DNA of 64,000 bases, from positions 15,177,115-15,241,114 of the forward strand of contig OX345636.1 of the NCBI GenBank assembly GCA_947044365.1, read 5' to 3'. The position numbers were made by a program, and so were the translations under genes. The notes beneath the pieces are model-generated. The model made no database searches, was not told the DNA's origin, and was given only the letters and a program-made list of their open reading frames with translations. Shown here in pieces: positions 36,470-48,439 of the stretch. The stretch is from Petrosia ficiformis (lineage: Eukaryota; Porifera; Demospongiae; Haplosclerida; Petrosiidae). Each line of letters opens with the position of its first letter. The first letter of the stretch is position 1.

Positions 36470-36908
36470 AAAAAGTTGATGGTTTTTTTGGCATAAATAA
36501 CGAGCAATGCCTCCCCATTGCTGGGTTTTCGAAAGGGGCACAGTCCCATCGCCGCCCATGCAATTTGGGAATTCAGTGACCCTATCCACGCAATGTGGTG
36601 AGTAGCTGATGCATTTCCCTTGCTGTGAAACCGATATTGTGGGCGTAGCTGGTGCCAACATGGAGTGGGATCGTTTTATTTGTCCTAGTTGCAGTCAATG
36701 GAGGGAGAACACTGCATCTGAATTAGTCCTACGAAGTGATTGGGGACTTTCAAGTCCTGGTAAGCAAGTTGGTAGAAGTAGTACTCCATGTCCGAAAAGG
36801 AGCCAAGTTGGGGTAGAGGAAGTGAACAGTGGCCAAAATATATACAGCAGAGACACCAGTGTTGGAAATGTGAAGAATTTTGAAACAAGGTCAGTCCTTA
36901 AGGGTTAA
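36470..36908. mobile_element. piggyBac-like MITE, copy 3 (right end intact)
   Basis: The right terminus is CAGTCCTTAAGGG then TTAA (36905-36908), the mirror of the left ends at 3185 and 10730. The left part is truncated. It contains the CPSCSQ and SPGKQVGRS frame also seen in copies 1 and 2. A smaller related fragment follows at about 36990-37060. Confidence 0.6.
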
Positions 36909-37059
36909 ATAACTTGCCAAAGTAGGATACATCACACAATGAAATTTCCTCAATTCTTACAATAATTCTCATCATAATTTTTATCTAACTAGATGTGGAC
37001 TGATGTCACATACATCTATGACATTTGACCTCTATGCACTTGGAAGTGTGTTGCTTGTG

Positions 37060-38540
37060 TGACGAAGCACAATGAAATGTGATGAAGCAATTGTTAGTAA
37101 TAGGTTTCATTGATTAATTGCACATGTGTGAACTTCCCTGCCCAACATAAGTTTAAAGCTGTTGATTTGACTTTTTAGCATTCTCTCTTTCTGAGCTGGA
37201 CAGAGTCAGTGGAAGTCGGTAGTTTTGATACTTGACTCTCAAGAGGGGTTCAGCTAAAGTTTAGAAGTCTTTTAGTGGAGGCAATAAGATGAGTTTGTGT
37301 TTGTATAAGTAAGCAAATAATATAATGTATAATGTTGATTGCTTATGTATAAAAATTTAATAATATTATTTTAATATCTATAAATAATATGAATGCTATA
37401 TATCAGATTTACAATCACTGAAATATTACATAATAATTATTATACATCCTGTACTTTTTATTTGGGTTTTTTAAATGTACAGTTGTACAAATCAGTAAAT
37501 TTAATAAATGAAAATAGTGGTAATACAGATGACTTTTTTAATGACTTCTAATAAACAGGTGTGATACTGGAAAAAGGCTGGGCTTTGGGATCATAACATG
37601 ATCTCCTTTTTAGGTAAGAAATGAAAATCTGAATTATTGTGCTGCATATTACTTGTGTAAATCTTTCCAGAATGCCCTACTAGTATATAACATAGACTAT
37701 TTTCAACATATAGAATTTTGCCATGACTACAAAAGAAGCAGCTGATATGAATATCTCATCATGTCTTATTTATATATGTATAAAATGTATTATTAACATT
37801 ATGAATAATTATTATTAGCATATTCATTTAATCGCTATACATTTTTACAGTATATTTTCATTTTCCTGCAAAGTACATTAATTGCATGTTATTATGTACG
37901 TACCATATTTAATTGCATTTCCGCAAACAGTATGCTCAATCGATCCCTCCATGCACACATGAAGTGTATTAGATAAGTACACAAATGTGCATACTACTTC
38001 TACACTACGCCAACTTTTTATTGACTTGTACTGTAATAATTAGCATGCCCATATTTTTTAGAAAAGGCAGCAGAAATAGTGATTTATCTGACTTTTTCGT
38101 TTAATCAGTAGAAATCTATTATCATCAATACACAACATAACACAATAAGTACAACATTTGTGTACTAATGATTGTGTGTGCAAATATTCAAATGAATCGA
38201 ACAATGTTACTAGCTTTAGTTAACTACAATTTAGGCAACATTTCAACTACTATATTGTATACCGGTATGTACATTGTGTGAGTGAAGTTCCCAGTAGCAG
38301 TGTTTATGTCTTCTCCAGCATGACCAATTGTTGCAAGTATGTTTTGATAGGAGCAAGTAATGTGAACACAACCAACTGATAGTTTAAAATAGTAGACATT
38401 GGGAAAATGTTAAATGAGAATTTTTTTATTAATATCTACAACACAGAGTTTGCTAAAATCATGTGGCACTGCCAAAAACGTTGACTATATTTTCAAACAG
38501 TCGTCATGCTTTTTTCTGGCAATTTTTGCATGTATAATAT
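37060..38540 (-). other. NLR gene 2 intron, 5' part
   Basis: AT-rich; no exon, RNA gene or transposon end that I can support. Confidence 0.4.
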
Positions 38541-38548
38541 ACATTTAC

Positions 38549-38873
38549 CTTTATAACTTGATATGAGTTGTTCTGCTAGTGCTTCTCCAATAACTTTACC
38601 GCCTACTTCTCTGAGGATTGATATAAACTTATCAAATACTCTTCCATCTTGTTTCACTGAAGCTCTAAGTGACTTTAGTAGAAGTCCAATACGTTGTGTA
38701 GCAGTCATTCCTGTGAATTGATCGGTTACTGTCCAATATACATCTTCTGGAATAATCTCAGCTGAATCAAGGCTACTAGCTAATATAAAGGGATCTATAC
38801 CAGACTGTAGAATCTTGTTAGTGCTTTGCCGAAGAGCTGAGTGAGCTCTATTAGGATCAGTTGGTTCTGCCAT
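38549..38873 (-). CDS. NLR gene 2, exon 1: CARD-like domain
   Basis: Translation starts at ATG 38873 (MAEPTDPNRAHSALRQS). Just upstream, TTTTAACAG followed by GTTACA is an acceptor, so a non-coding 5' exon is expected. The 108-aa product has six amphipathic helices in a CARD-like order: ILQSGIDPFILASSL, VTDQFTG, TQRIGLLLKSLRAS, GRVFDKFISILREVG and GEALAEQLISSY. The donor GTAAATG after 38549 leaves phase 1, joining as D to DTVSECSSS in the NACHT exon. CARDs recruit CARD-bearing partners such as caspases or kinases. DED or death domain are alternative readings of the same fold. Confidence 0.78.
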
Positions 38874-39085
38874 TGTAACCTGTTAAAATTTATGTAGCTA
38901 ATAATTATTATATTTTTGGAAGATAATTGCTATTCAAATTTTATTGATAGCTAATAGCTCAGGATCTCATGAATACAAGAAGTACAACAAGTAACGTATA
39001 CCTGTTGCCAACATGTACTGTACAAATTAACAAATTACCTAAATGGTGATTATTTTTCCTGCTAACATTTATAAGTACTAGTTTC

Positions 39086-39275
39086 TAGGGCGGGTCTACA
39101 TAGGGGGGTGTCAGGTAGGTAATTGCCCTCCCCCTCATTTTTATTTGTCTGAAAATTTATCTATTATTGCGCATAGCACAGTATGCCTAAAATAAGTGAC
39201 CACACACATAAATAATTAATAAGCGCATAGTGCGCCGGGTTCGCCGTACCTTACAAAATTTCTAGACCCGCCCTG
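39086..39275. mobile_element. 190-bp hAT-like MITE
   Basis: The left end is TAGGGCGGGTCTA; the complement of the right end is CAGGGCGGGTCTA. Flanks CTAGTTTC (39078-39085) and GTAGTTTC (39276-39283) match 7 of 8. A C/TAGGG terminus with an 8-bp duplication fits hAT. No coding capacity. Confidence 0.7.
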
Positions 39276-40099
39276 GTAGTTTCAAAGCACATATCATAAT
39301 AAAGCATACTGAGAAAAACAGCATAGTATTATAAGTATAACCTGTCAGGTTTAAAAACAGCAATACAGTGTATAAAACATAGTATTATAGGTATAACCTA
39401 GCTGTGGTGTATTATTATTATTATCATTCCATTATAGTTCCTGTGAAAACAACATATAGATGTCACATGTACATCTGGAGTATAATATTAATATTGTAAC
39501 CATACGAGGTTAAAATAATTCATTAATTTTTATAGCTAAGTCATGTACTCACGGGTTTGCAAAGTGTAGCAATGAAATTTGTAATTAGCACTTACATACT
39601 TATGTTTTATGTAGCGATACAAAATGGTAGTATTACACACACACAGGGTAATGTTTTAGGCCTATCAACGTTCATTCGTTACAGCCGATCAGATTGTACC
39701 ATTAATACATACTTTAATGGTTATTTATTTCTATTCTTGAGTTGTTTACTTCTTTATTATAATTATGAAATTGTTATTGTGTGCAACCACATTCATAATC
39801 ACTGTAAATGGGTGGGTTGCAGTGTTTAGAAACTTTCATGTCATGAATATAAATAAGATTCATTCTGGGAGCATTCTGTCATGAATAATTTTAATTTTAA
39901 TAAGATGCCTCAGTGATATACATGTATGGATCTCAATGGTTTGAACTCCACTTAAAAAGCATGCAAGTACAGAATGTTGGTAAGGCGGGAGAAGCGCACG
40001 GTATATATAGCTACACTCTTTGCTCGATAGAGAAAGGGTCTGGTGAACTATTGGTTATAGCAGATGTGGTAATTAAAACATGACAAGTTGTGACTTACA

Positions 40100-40290
40100 A
40101 GCATAAGCTCTAGTAGATAGACTAACAATACACATACTTACACTCTTTAACCATAAGCTATAGTAGATAGACTAACAATACACATACTTATACTCTTTAA
40201 CTAGTAGATAGAGTAACAATACACATAGTTACACTCTTCAACCATAAGCTTTAGTAGATATACTAATAATACACATACTTACTCTTTGCT
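40100..40290. repeat. Minisatellite, about 57-bp unit
   Basis: Four imperfect units containing CATAAGCT.TAGTAGATAGA, ACTAACAATACACATACTTA and CACTCTTTAAC. Confidence 0.7.
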
Positions 40291-40670
40291 AATATTTTCT
40301 TACAAGACATTTTGATGGTTTTTTCCTACTTTAGGTCTATGCTGTAAGTCTGTGCAATTACTTATTAAATATTTTTGTACAGTCTGGTGTAGCTACATCC
40401 TTTACTTAGAGAGGAGAAAGTGTTTGGTAAAAAGCATACCAGTAGTACTAGCATGCATAATTATAAAAAAGCGCACACGTGCAGGTTAGGTACACTAGTG
40501 GTGTTTGCACAATAAGTATACCAAATGCAACAGGCTCCTAGAAGTAACGTTAACATGCAACTACAAGAAAAAATGTAAATTAAAACAAACATGCTCAGAT
40601 TATACTTTCACAAATTCACAGTGTATATTGAAATGAAACGATGATATCACAAGGATTATTATAAACTTAC

Positions 40671-40750
40671 ATTAAAGACTTGTGCTTGTAGTCGGCTTGT
40701 GAGGTATGAATTGGAAGTCGAAAGTCATCGGAAAGCTCGTCTACGTCTAC
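40671..40750 (-). promoter_or_regulatory. Possible 5' UTR exon of NLR gene 2
   Basis: A GC-richer segment on the minus strand ends CTTTAAT with the strong donor GTAAGTTT (G at 40670). It would splice to the acceptor just before the CARD ATG at 38880. It has no start codon in a useful frame. The transcription start and the upstream edge are not determined. Confidence 0.3.
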
Positions 40751-40759
40751 GCTCGTCTA

Positions 40760-41395
40760 CCCAAGACAGCCACACCCGCTCCGTAGGGCGTGCCGGTATA
40801 CGTATAGATATATGGGGATGAGACTGATACGTGCACGTACATGTGCATGTGACAATCTATTCGTCTGAACTGAGAATTGGAGGGTGGGGCACTTACTCTT
40901 TTTTTTTTGTAGATTTCAATTCGAAGGAATTTTTGTACAAATGTACTTTCTATCAAATTTGTGTTTAGTTTTTGAGATATTTGTAGAAGTTTCTAATACT
41001 GCAAACTTGAATAAGCGCCGATAAAGTCATCAAAATTCATTGTATTGACAAAAAAAGATTATATTTTCAAGCTAATGCAGAAATACAATAATTCTATATC
41101 GAGATTTGCGTAGTAGCACCTTTCCTTTTTTGTAACAATTCAATTTAAAGTTTCAATTTCAGACACTGGAATTTCTCCTCGGTTTTGTAATATATAAATG
41201 AAAAGGCGATGTAGAATTTTTGACAGTCTACTGTTGTATCTAGCATACACTTCGTACTGGCAAAATGTATTGTTGTTTTGGGTGGGCCACCTTAGAATAT
41301 TATTTTGGTGTTGTTCTCAATCGATCCACCATTTTATTCTGAATTTTTATCAGTAGAAAAATTAAATTTTTTTTACGTCTATCGGGAGAGAAAAA
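40760..41395. other. Intergenic DNA upstream of NLR gene 2
   Basis: No gene seen. Short T-runs and low-complexity DNA; it may include the NLR 2 promoter. Confidence 0.35.
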
Positions 41396-41404
41396 CTAGA
41401 ATAT

Positions 41405-41800
41405 ACCATATGTGACCGAATTTGCGAAAATCAGGCTTCTGGGATAATTATTAATTTTGAGATATGAGTGAAAATAGACAGTTATGGCTTACTCGGGTAA
41501 TTACTGTTTTACTACATAAAAAGCTTCATTAATATCTTACCTATTCACTCATACCTTCAGAGAAATTCGGAGACATCTCTGTGCTTCGCTAGCCACTCCT
41601 AAAAAAGTTTTTAGTCATTATGTTTAAATAATTGATTTAATTGTGTTTTTCTCAAAATGAAGGATTTGTGACTACAACGGTTTAATCCCCCCCTGTAGCT
41701 TTGTCTTTTGTGTGATTGGGATGTATCATATATCATTCTGGAGCTAATTGAATACAAAAAAATCAGTTTTGAAATTTTATCCCATAAGCCTGATTTTCGC
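41405..41800. mobile_element. Probable MITE with TGCGAAAATCAGGCT ends
   Basis: Left TGCGAAAATCAGGCTTCTGG and right complement TTGCGAAAATCAGGCTTATG pair across about 370 bp, continuing into GGGATAA. The ends resemble the 24683-24940 element (GTGACCG..TGCGAAAATCAG), suggesting one superfamily. No target duplication resolved. Confidence 0.6.
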
Positions 41801-41818
41801 AATATATATATATGTATA

Positions 41819-42180
41819 GGTTATATCACAGCACGAGTGCTATATCAGATTTATAAAAACCAAGCCTGAGGGCGGAGCCCAAGGGCTAGGTTTTTATAAA
41901 TCTGGTATAGCATGAGTGGCTGTAATATAACCAATATATATCACGAAAGACAAAACCTTTGTTGATGTCTGATGCTTCTCCTACCTTTTTGTCGGCACTT
42001 TGGAGAAGGTAAGCGTTGTTTTCGTGTAGTCTGTTTTAACAGCAGGTGCTATATCTGACCGCAGTGCTATATCTGCTGACTGCAGTGCTATATCTGACCA
42101 CAGGGTGCTATATCTTATATATATATCCCTGTGGTTTACTTTGATATTTTGCCGTATCGGGATATATATATATATATATG
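41819..42180 (+). repeat. Family C fold-back repeat, copy 2
   Basis: The hairpin at 41819-41932 has arms GGTTATATCACAGC..GTGCTATATCAG and the near-exact complement. The body follows with TTTGTTGATGTCTGATGCTT and three or four GCTATATCTG(A/C) units, ending in a TA run. Confidence 0.8.
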
Positions 42181-42815
42181 TGACTGCGAATGAGAAAAGG
42201 GCACTTCTGTCACAATTATTGATTTTGAGTTATAAGCCAAAATAGCTAATTTAGTGATCACTCGTAATCGTGTCTTCGAAGACGAAATTTTACTTTCTTT
42301 ATGATTATTGGTAACTTACCCTTCCTCTGAGATAGTCTAAAGTCTTCTAGCAAGTTTTACTGCACTCGTAAGACAAATGGCACGCCATACGGAAGTACTT
42401 GGGAAAATCTTAATAAGACGTTTGAACCGAATTATAAAGCACAGTCAATATTTCATGTATAGGGTATATTACAATGTATAACATCATTTTTGAGAATTAT
42501 GCTAGCATTGTTTTGGGAACAGTCCACTCAAGTGATAGCAGTACAATAGAACAATACACTGTCTAAACAAATCAAGTACTAATTAATATAGAGTTTGTAA
42601 CCTTCAATTTAACCTCAAGCACATGTCAATGAAACACTGAAACATATAGTAATTATGTTATGTATATAATTTTTTATGGCCATTGCTTCCCACGGGTTCA
42701 ATGTATGTTTATAACAGGTACAATGTATATTCCTTAATTAAACAATGCATGCACACGCAGGTGCATACGTACATGTAGCTGGGTACATAGGTGCTCACAC
42801 AAGAGACACAAATAG
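42181..42815. other. Intergenic DNA between family C copies
   Basis: It begins TGTGACTGCGAATGAGAAAA, distantly like the GTGACCG MITE ends. No gene seen. Confidence 0.4.
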
Positions 42816-42816
42816 G

Positions 42817-42819
<3 letters not shown>

Positions 42820-42868
<49 letters not shown>
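42820..42868. repeat. (TA)n microsatellite
   Basis: An uninterrupted run of about 24 TA units abutting family C copy 3. Similar runs flank the other full copies, so (TA)n may be the insertion target. Confidence 0.9.
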
Positions 42869-42872
<4 letters not shown>

Positions 42873-42873
42873 A

Positions 42874-43215
42874 GGTTATATCACAGCACGAGTGCTATAT
42901 CAGATTTATAAAAACTGAGCTCGAGGGCGAGGTTTTTATAAATCTGATATAGCACGAGTGGCTGTGATATAACCAATATATATCACGAAAGACAAAGCCT
43001 TTGTTGATGTCTAATGCTTCTCCTACCTTTTTGTCGGCACTTTGGAGAAGGTAAGCGTTGTTTTCTTGTAATCTGTTTCGACAGCAGGTGCTATATCTGA
43101 CCGCAGTGCTATATCTGCTAACCACAGTGCTATATATGACCACAGGGTGCTATATCTTATGTATATCCCTGTGGTTTACTTTGATGTTTTGCCGTATTGG
43201 GATATATATATATAT
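42874..43215 (+). repeat. Family C fold-back repeat, copy 3
   Basis: The hairpin (42874-42974) is the best preserved, with arms starting GGTTATATCACAGC and almost fully complementary. The body is like copy 2. On the minus strand the body is open for LLQSADKKVGEALDINKG. Confidence 0.8.
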
Positions 43216-44160
43216 ATATACCATAATTAACAGAAACATCAAAGAGCCGACGGGGCGTATATATGGCATATATCCCCGACCACAGGGCAGTTATACAACC
43301 ACAGGGAAGTTATACAACCACATCTAAGTTCGTTCACGAGTACAGCAGTGATATATGCCATATATCATCCCTGGTATGACGTCATGCACATGCGCAGTCG
43401 ATCTAGTCACCGAAAGTCTACAGAGAATAAAGGCTATGAAGCGTGTTCGACAAGTAAACACGCAAAAGGAGCAAAAGAACCAATAGATGGGCGTTTCTCC
43501 CAGGAACTATTCGCCCCATATCGCTGAAAGTGTAAGGTGTGTTAGCCTGTTACTCGTGTCCATTGTCCTGTTCTTCTTTGATGTATCTGTTAGCTATAGA
43601 ATATATTATATGTACCATGGCTTGAATGAGTTGTTGAGTTTCAAACATGCATTATTTAGAACCTAGAATTATCAACTACAACTAAAGAAAAGCAACACAG
43701 ACACATGTATACATCTTGCCTCCCATTGGAGGGGGAGGGGGGGGGGGGGGTTGATGAAACAATGTTTCAAGTGATACTCAAGCCAAATTGAATGCAGTAC
43801 GAAAGGTCCTGGTCCTTGCCGAGTACTTAGTTAACAGAGAGGAGTGGTGAAACAATAAGCTTTTTGTACAACCTTTCTAGTTAGTGCAAAATCCAAATGA
43901 TTTGTTATAGTTTTTCTTTCTCTACAAACTAATACTAAAAAAGACATTAGAACTTTGCACTCAATCCACATGGCTTTCTCTTTTTGTTCTACATGCCACT
44001 AACTGTGATATCTTTGATGTAACTATAGCAACTCCTTAGCAATTGCACCAGATGTATATTTGCATCATTATAAAATCAACCACCTATGAATGAGGTATAT
44101 ATCTCACATCTGTGATTTTGCAGTTTGTAACCACTTCCCCTCTGATAACATGTATACGTA
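43216..44160. other. Intergenic DNA, no gene seen
   Basis: Contains a small inverted motif around ATATATGGCATATATCCCC and TATATGCCATATATCATCCC (43255-43375) and a G-run near 43728-43750. No coding region supported. Confidence 0.4.
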
Positions 44161-44171
44161 TATATATATAT

Positions 44172-44379
44172 ATAAACCTTTGTTGATGTCTGATGCTTCT
44201 CCTACCTTTTTGTCGGCACTTTGGAGAAGGTAAGCGTTGTTTTCTTGTAGTCTGTTTCGACGGCAGGTGCTATATCTGACCGCAGTGATATATCTGCTGA
44301 CTGCAGTGCTATATCTGACCACAGGGTGCTATATCTTATATATATTTCTGTGGTTTACTTGATGTTTCACCATATCGGG

Positions 44380-44400
<21 letters not shown>
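44172..44400 (+). repeat. Family C repeat, copy 4, lacking the hairpin
   Basis: Starts abruptly at AACCTTTGTTGATGTCTGAT within a TA run and continues through the GCTATATCTGACC units. The 5' hairpin is missing. The minus strand keeps the LLQSADKKVGEASDINKG frame. Confidence 0.75.
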
Positions 44401-44419
<19 letters not shown>

Positions 44420-44805
44420 TTTTAATCCTGGGTGCAGTTTCTAAAGTATATCCACAACAGTGTCAGCTATTAAGTCTTCCATGTGTAATGTTTATATACA
44501 AGTGACCTAATTTTCAAAAGGTGACCTTATCCTAAAAAATAATACTTTTCCCCCCTCTTTTGTACGGAGCACTGCATGCCCAAGTCAGACTACAAGATCT
44601 ACTCATTCCACACGGAGGAAAAGAACCACTACGATCATGTGGTTCCTTCTGTATAAAATCACAGAGTACATGTAATCGGTCCAAACCACTTACACATAGT
44701 AGATGTGCTGGGAACAGTGAGTACATAACTCATGTACCACATGTGGGTGGCGGCATGTACGTATTCATTTGGACAGTCACATGTACATGATGTTATCTGA
44801 GATGT

Positions 44806-44840
<35 letters not shown>

Positions 44841-44950
44841 CACCCTGAGGCAATGGAAAAATGAAAAATGAGAGTTGCCTCAGGTGGGATTCGAACCCAC
44901 GACACTCTGCACTCCGGACAGATGATGTACATGTACACGTGTGGGTGACA
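44806..44950 (-). mobile_element. Probable tRNA-derived SINE with (CTTT)n tail
   Basis: Read on the minus strand, GTGGGTTCGAATCCCACC is a canonical tRNA T-arm/B box. It is followed by TGAGGCAACTC and, about 60 bp on, a (CTTT)n tail (44806-44839). The A-box half is not recognisable, so this is a 5'-decayed SINE and not a functional tRNA gene. Confidence 0.55.
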
Positions 44951-46440
44951 TGTAACGCAATGTGTATGTGCTCAGTGTTGGTCTCATGTATCACGTGTGG
45001 GTGGCATGTACACCAACACTGATTGATTGTGTAGCTTTTACAGACTGAAGACTGAAGCATAGAGTAAAAAAGAAGGAATGTATTTTTTTGTTGAGTTACA
45101 GTATTTACAATTAACCTAGTGTATAATTTAAACTAACCCCTTTGCCCTTGCTGGCGAGGGCAATGGGGATATTACTTCTCTCCATCTCTCTCTTGCTCTC
45201 TTTACTATATGTTTCAAACATTTTCATGTGTACCAATGACTGGCTATACGTAATATAGTCACGATGTTTTTGACATACGGTTTTGTTTGAAACATGTAGT
45301 AGGATAGAGTAGCAAGGGAGAGACATAGTTTTATGTAGGTGAAGAACAAACAAGCAAGTGGACACAAAGAAAACTATGGTATTTTAATATTTGTATAATT
45401 GTAAATAGGCTAATTATGAAAAGCATTGAAAAAGTGCGTATTACTAGCCTACAGATGATATATACAGTATATGTGTAAGTGTACTCAAGCCTACAATTAA
45501 TATGTACGTGTACTGTATAGTGTGTACTTGTGCTTACACCTGATATGTACATGTACGTGTATGCTGTACAGTGCGTACTTGAGCCGACAATTGATATGTA
45601 CATGTACTCGAGCCTACACTTGACATGTACATGTATGTGTGTAGTAATCCATAACACTAAGTAATAGTAATAGTAATCTATTAGGTTATAGTAATAGTAG
45701 TATATTACATTGACCTCAGAGGTAATAGTAATATATATATTGTAATTGACCCCATGTCTGTATCATGTATTTACTGATTAAACTTTATACACTATAGTAC
45801 ATGTAAGGGTATTAAGTTACAGTATAATCATGCATTAACCTTATGATATTAACTATAGTATATTAACCTTATAATATTAAACTATACGTAATGGTTATAA
45901 GATGCCAGGCTAGGTGGCCATATGTCAGTATGTACATGTACGTGTATGATTACATGTACATGTATGTTACTAAATAAATCATCATGTTTGTGTATAAATT
46001 ATATATGTAGATGTATGTGTATCTATGTACATGTATGTGTCTATACAGTACAGTATGTACATGTTCTGGAATACATATCTTATCATGTATGTGTATATAT
46101 GTACATGTATGTAATTATTCTATGTAGTTACAGTATAAGTGTAATCACCACAGTTATTTATAGTTATCACAGTTTTAGTTATATGCTGTAAGTACAGTGA
46201 AACTATTTAGGCTTACTAAAATGATTTCAGTTTTAGTTAACTAACTGAAAGTGCCATTATTGGCCAATTTTATTTCAGTTAAGATATTTCTGTGTACTTG
46301 TAGTTTTATAAAAGTCACAATGCCTTACTAAAAGGGGTTTAGTTACATGTATAGTTAACTAAAGCAACACTAGTGTATATGTATGTATATGTAATTATGT
46401 AATTGTGTCTGTGTTTGTGTTTGTGTGTCTGTGTTTGTGT
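44951..46440. other. Low-complexity DNA, including a TACATG-rich minisatellite
   Basis: Between about 45460 and 45645 three degenerate units of about 60 bp contain ACTTGAGCC.ACAATTGATAT and GTACATGTACGTGTA. Open frames here are translations of these repeats. No gene seen. Confidence 0.5.
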
Positions 46441-48257
46441 TTAAAAAAGATAGACAGTGTTTGCCAGATCCTCAGGCCATCAACTGAACGAACAGGCGGC
46501 CATACGGGGACTGACTTCCAACTGAATGACAGACCTCTCTCTGTCAGGAGGTAACTTCTCCTCTGAAACTTCAGTGGTACGAGTATCTGACACTTGCTTC
46601 ATCTCATCTATATCGCGCTAAAGTGCTAAGCTTAAAAAACTAGACAGGCATAATAGGTCTCTCTTCTGTTCTAGTGCTTTTGTTTTTATTTTCATGTTTT
46701 ATTTGATGGTCTGTGGTTATTCTTTTAGCATGTGGGTTAAAGAGTCTGTATACTTTTGTGATTATAGTAGAATATGGTATAGATTTAGCAATTAGCTACT
46801 TAACAAAAAGCAGTGTAATAAATAGTATTTAACAATCTTAACTTTTAACACATTCACATATGCTTTGATACTTTGGTGTTATTGGACTCCTGACAGGGAT
46901 AGTCTGGCCTTGGGAACCAGAAATGGAGGTTAAAGACATCTTGGTGGGATCCCAACCCTCCCCTCTCTATCCGTATCTGGAAATGCTTATAGAGTCCTGT
47001 TCACCAATGCACCAGTAAATACATGTAATAATAACTTACTTACAAAACCCTGAAGTCAAACAATGGCCCATTCCTACTGGATTACAAAAGATCCTGCTCC
47101 CTTGAAAACTTTACCTACCATGTGCTTATACACATGTGCTCTCCTAATTAATCTTAGGTGGGTGTTTTTAATTAATAATTAAAATTATTGCAAGGCTATT
47201 ACTATTACAGATGCTGTTGTGTGTGTGTGTGATCTTTGTGGAAACTCGCCGACCGTAGTCCAGTTCCACAATAGAACAGGTAGATAGTGACCCTTCTTGT
47301 CAGTGTCACGAGACCTCAGTCTGTCCAGAGAGCTTACTGAACCCGAACTTGTCTTATATTTGAATTTAATATCAAACTCTACTAGTTCCCAGCAATAAAT
47401 TCAGAACTTTGGCTTTGGGACTTTAAGTTTAATTATAATTGCTTTCCCTGAAAATTTATTACTTATTCTGTTTTTGTTTAACTCATCCTGATGATATGTT
47501 GTATTATTTTAGCATGCAGGCTTACAGAGTCTATATGCTTTTTTAAAAGATTTAGCAATTAGTTAGTTAACATAAAGGAGTGTTATAATTATAGTATTTA
47601 AACAATCTTAACTTTTAACATATTCACATATACTTTGATGCTTTGGTGTTATTGGACTCCTGACAGGGATAGTCTGGCCTTGGGAACCAGAAGTGGGGGT
47701 TAAAGACATCTTTGGTGGGATCCCAACCCTCCCCTCTCTATCCACATCTGGAAATGCTCAGAGTCCTGTTTACCAATGCATCAGTAAATACATGTAATAA
47801 TCACTTACTTTCAAAATCTTGAAGTTAAATAATGGCCCATTCTTATTAGATTACAAAAGATCTGAGAATCATGTGCTTTTACACATGTGGTCTATTAATT
47901 AACCTTATAGGTGGGCGTTTGTTAATTATTAATTAAAATTATTGCAAGACCAATATATATACAGATGCTGTGTGTGTGTGTGTGTGTTTAGAAAAAAGTG
48001 AGACAGCTGGTGTTTACCAGATCCTCAGGCCGTTCATCTGAACGAACAGGCGGCCCTATGGGGACTGACTTCCCACTGAATGACAGACCTCTCTCTGATC
48101 AGGAGGTAACTTCTCCCCTGAAGCTTCAGTGGTACGAGTATCCGACACTTACTCCATTTCGTTAATATAAGCTAAAATATTGGTTTTAGAAACGTGCTAT
48201 ACATTTATGTAATTAATAATAAATTAGTTTTTTTTAAATTGGGTGCTTGGTCAACAG

Positions 48258-48359
48258 GTTTCGGTTCCTTTAATCTCCCAACCTGTTGTTAGCTACGGAA
48301 AGGGCAGAACCACTCCCAAGCAGGAGTTCAGAGCGGTGGAACACGTGTCAACGTATAGG
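48258..48359 (+). CDS. Orphan candidate exon, unknown
   Basis: A GC-rich 102-nt open segment lies between GGTCAACAG and GTAATG and is phase 0 at both ends. It encodes 34 residues, including SYGKGRTTPKQEFRAVEH. Its composition stands out from the AT-rich surroundings. No partner exon of matching phase was found, so it may be a fragment of a pseudogene or transposon. Confidence 0.3.
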
Positions 48360-48439
48360 GTAATGTTTTCTACCACGTGTCATTATATTATTCTATTTTA
48401 TTTTATTATTTTTTGTTTCTATTTATATTGAACATTCAT

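Noticed and set aside
44880..44935. Functional tRNA gene
   Set aside because: Only the T-arm half is present. No acceptor-stem pairing or A box, and a simple-repeat tail follows, so a SINE remnant is more likely.
45922..46191. Cys/Tyr-rich open frame
   Set aside because: Translation of TACATG/TATG microsatellite repeats.
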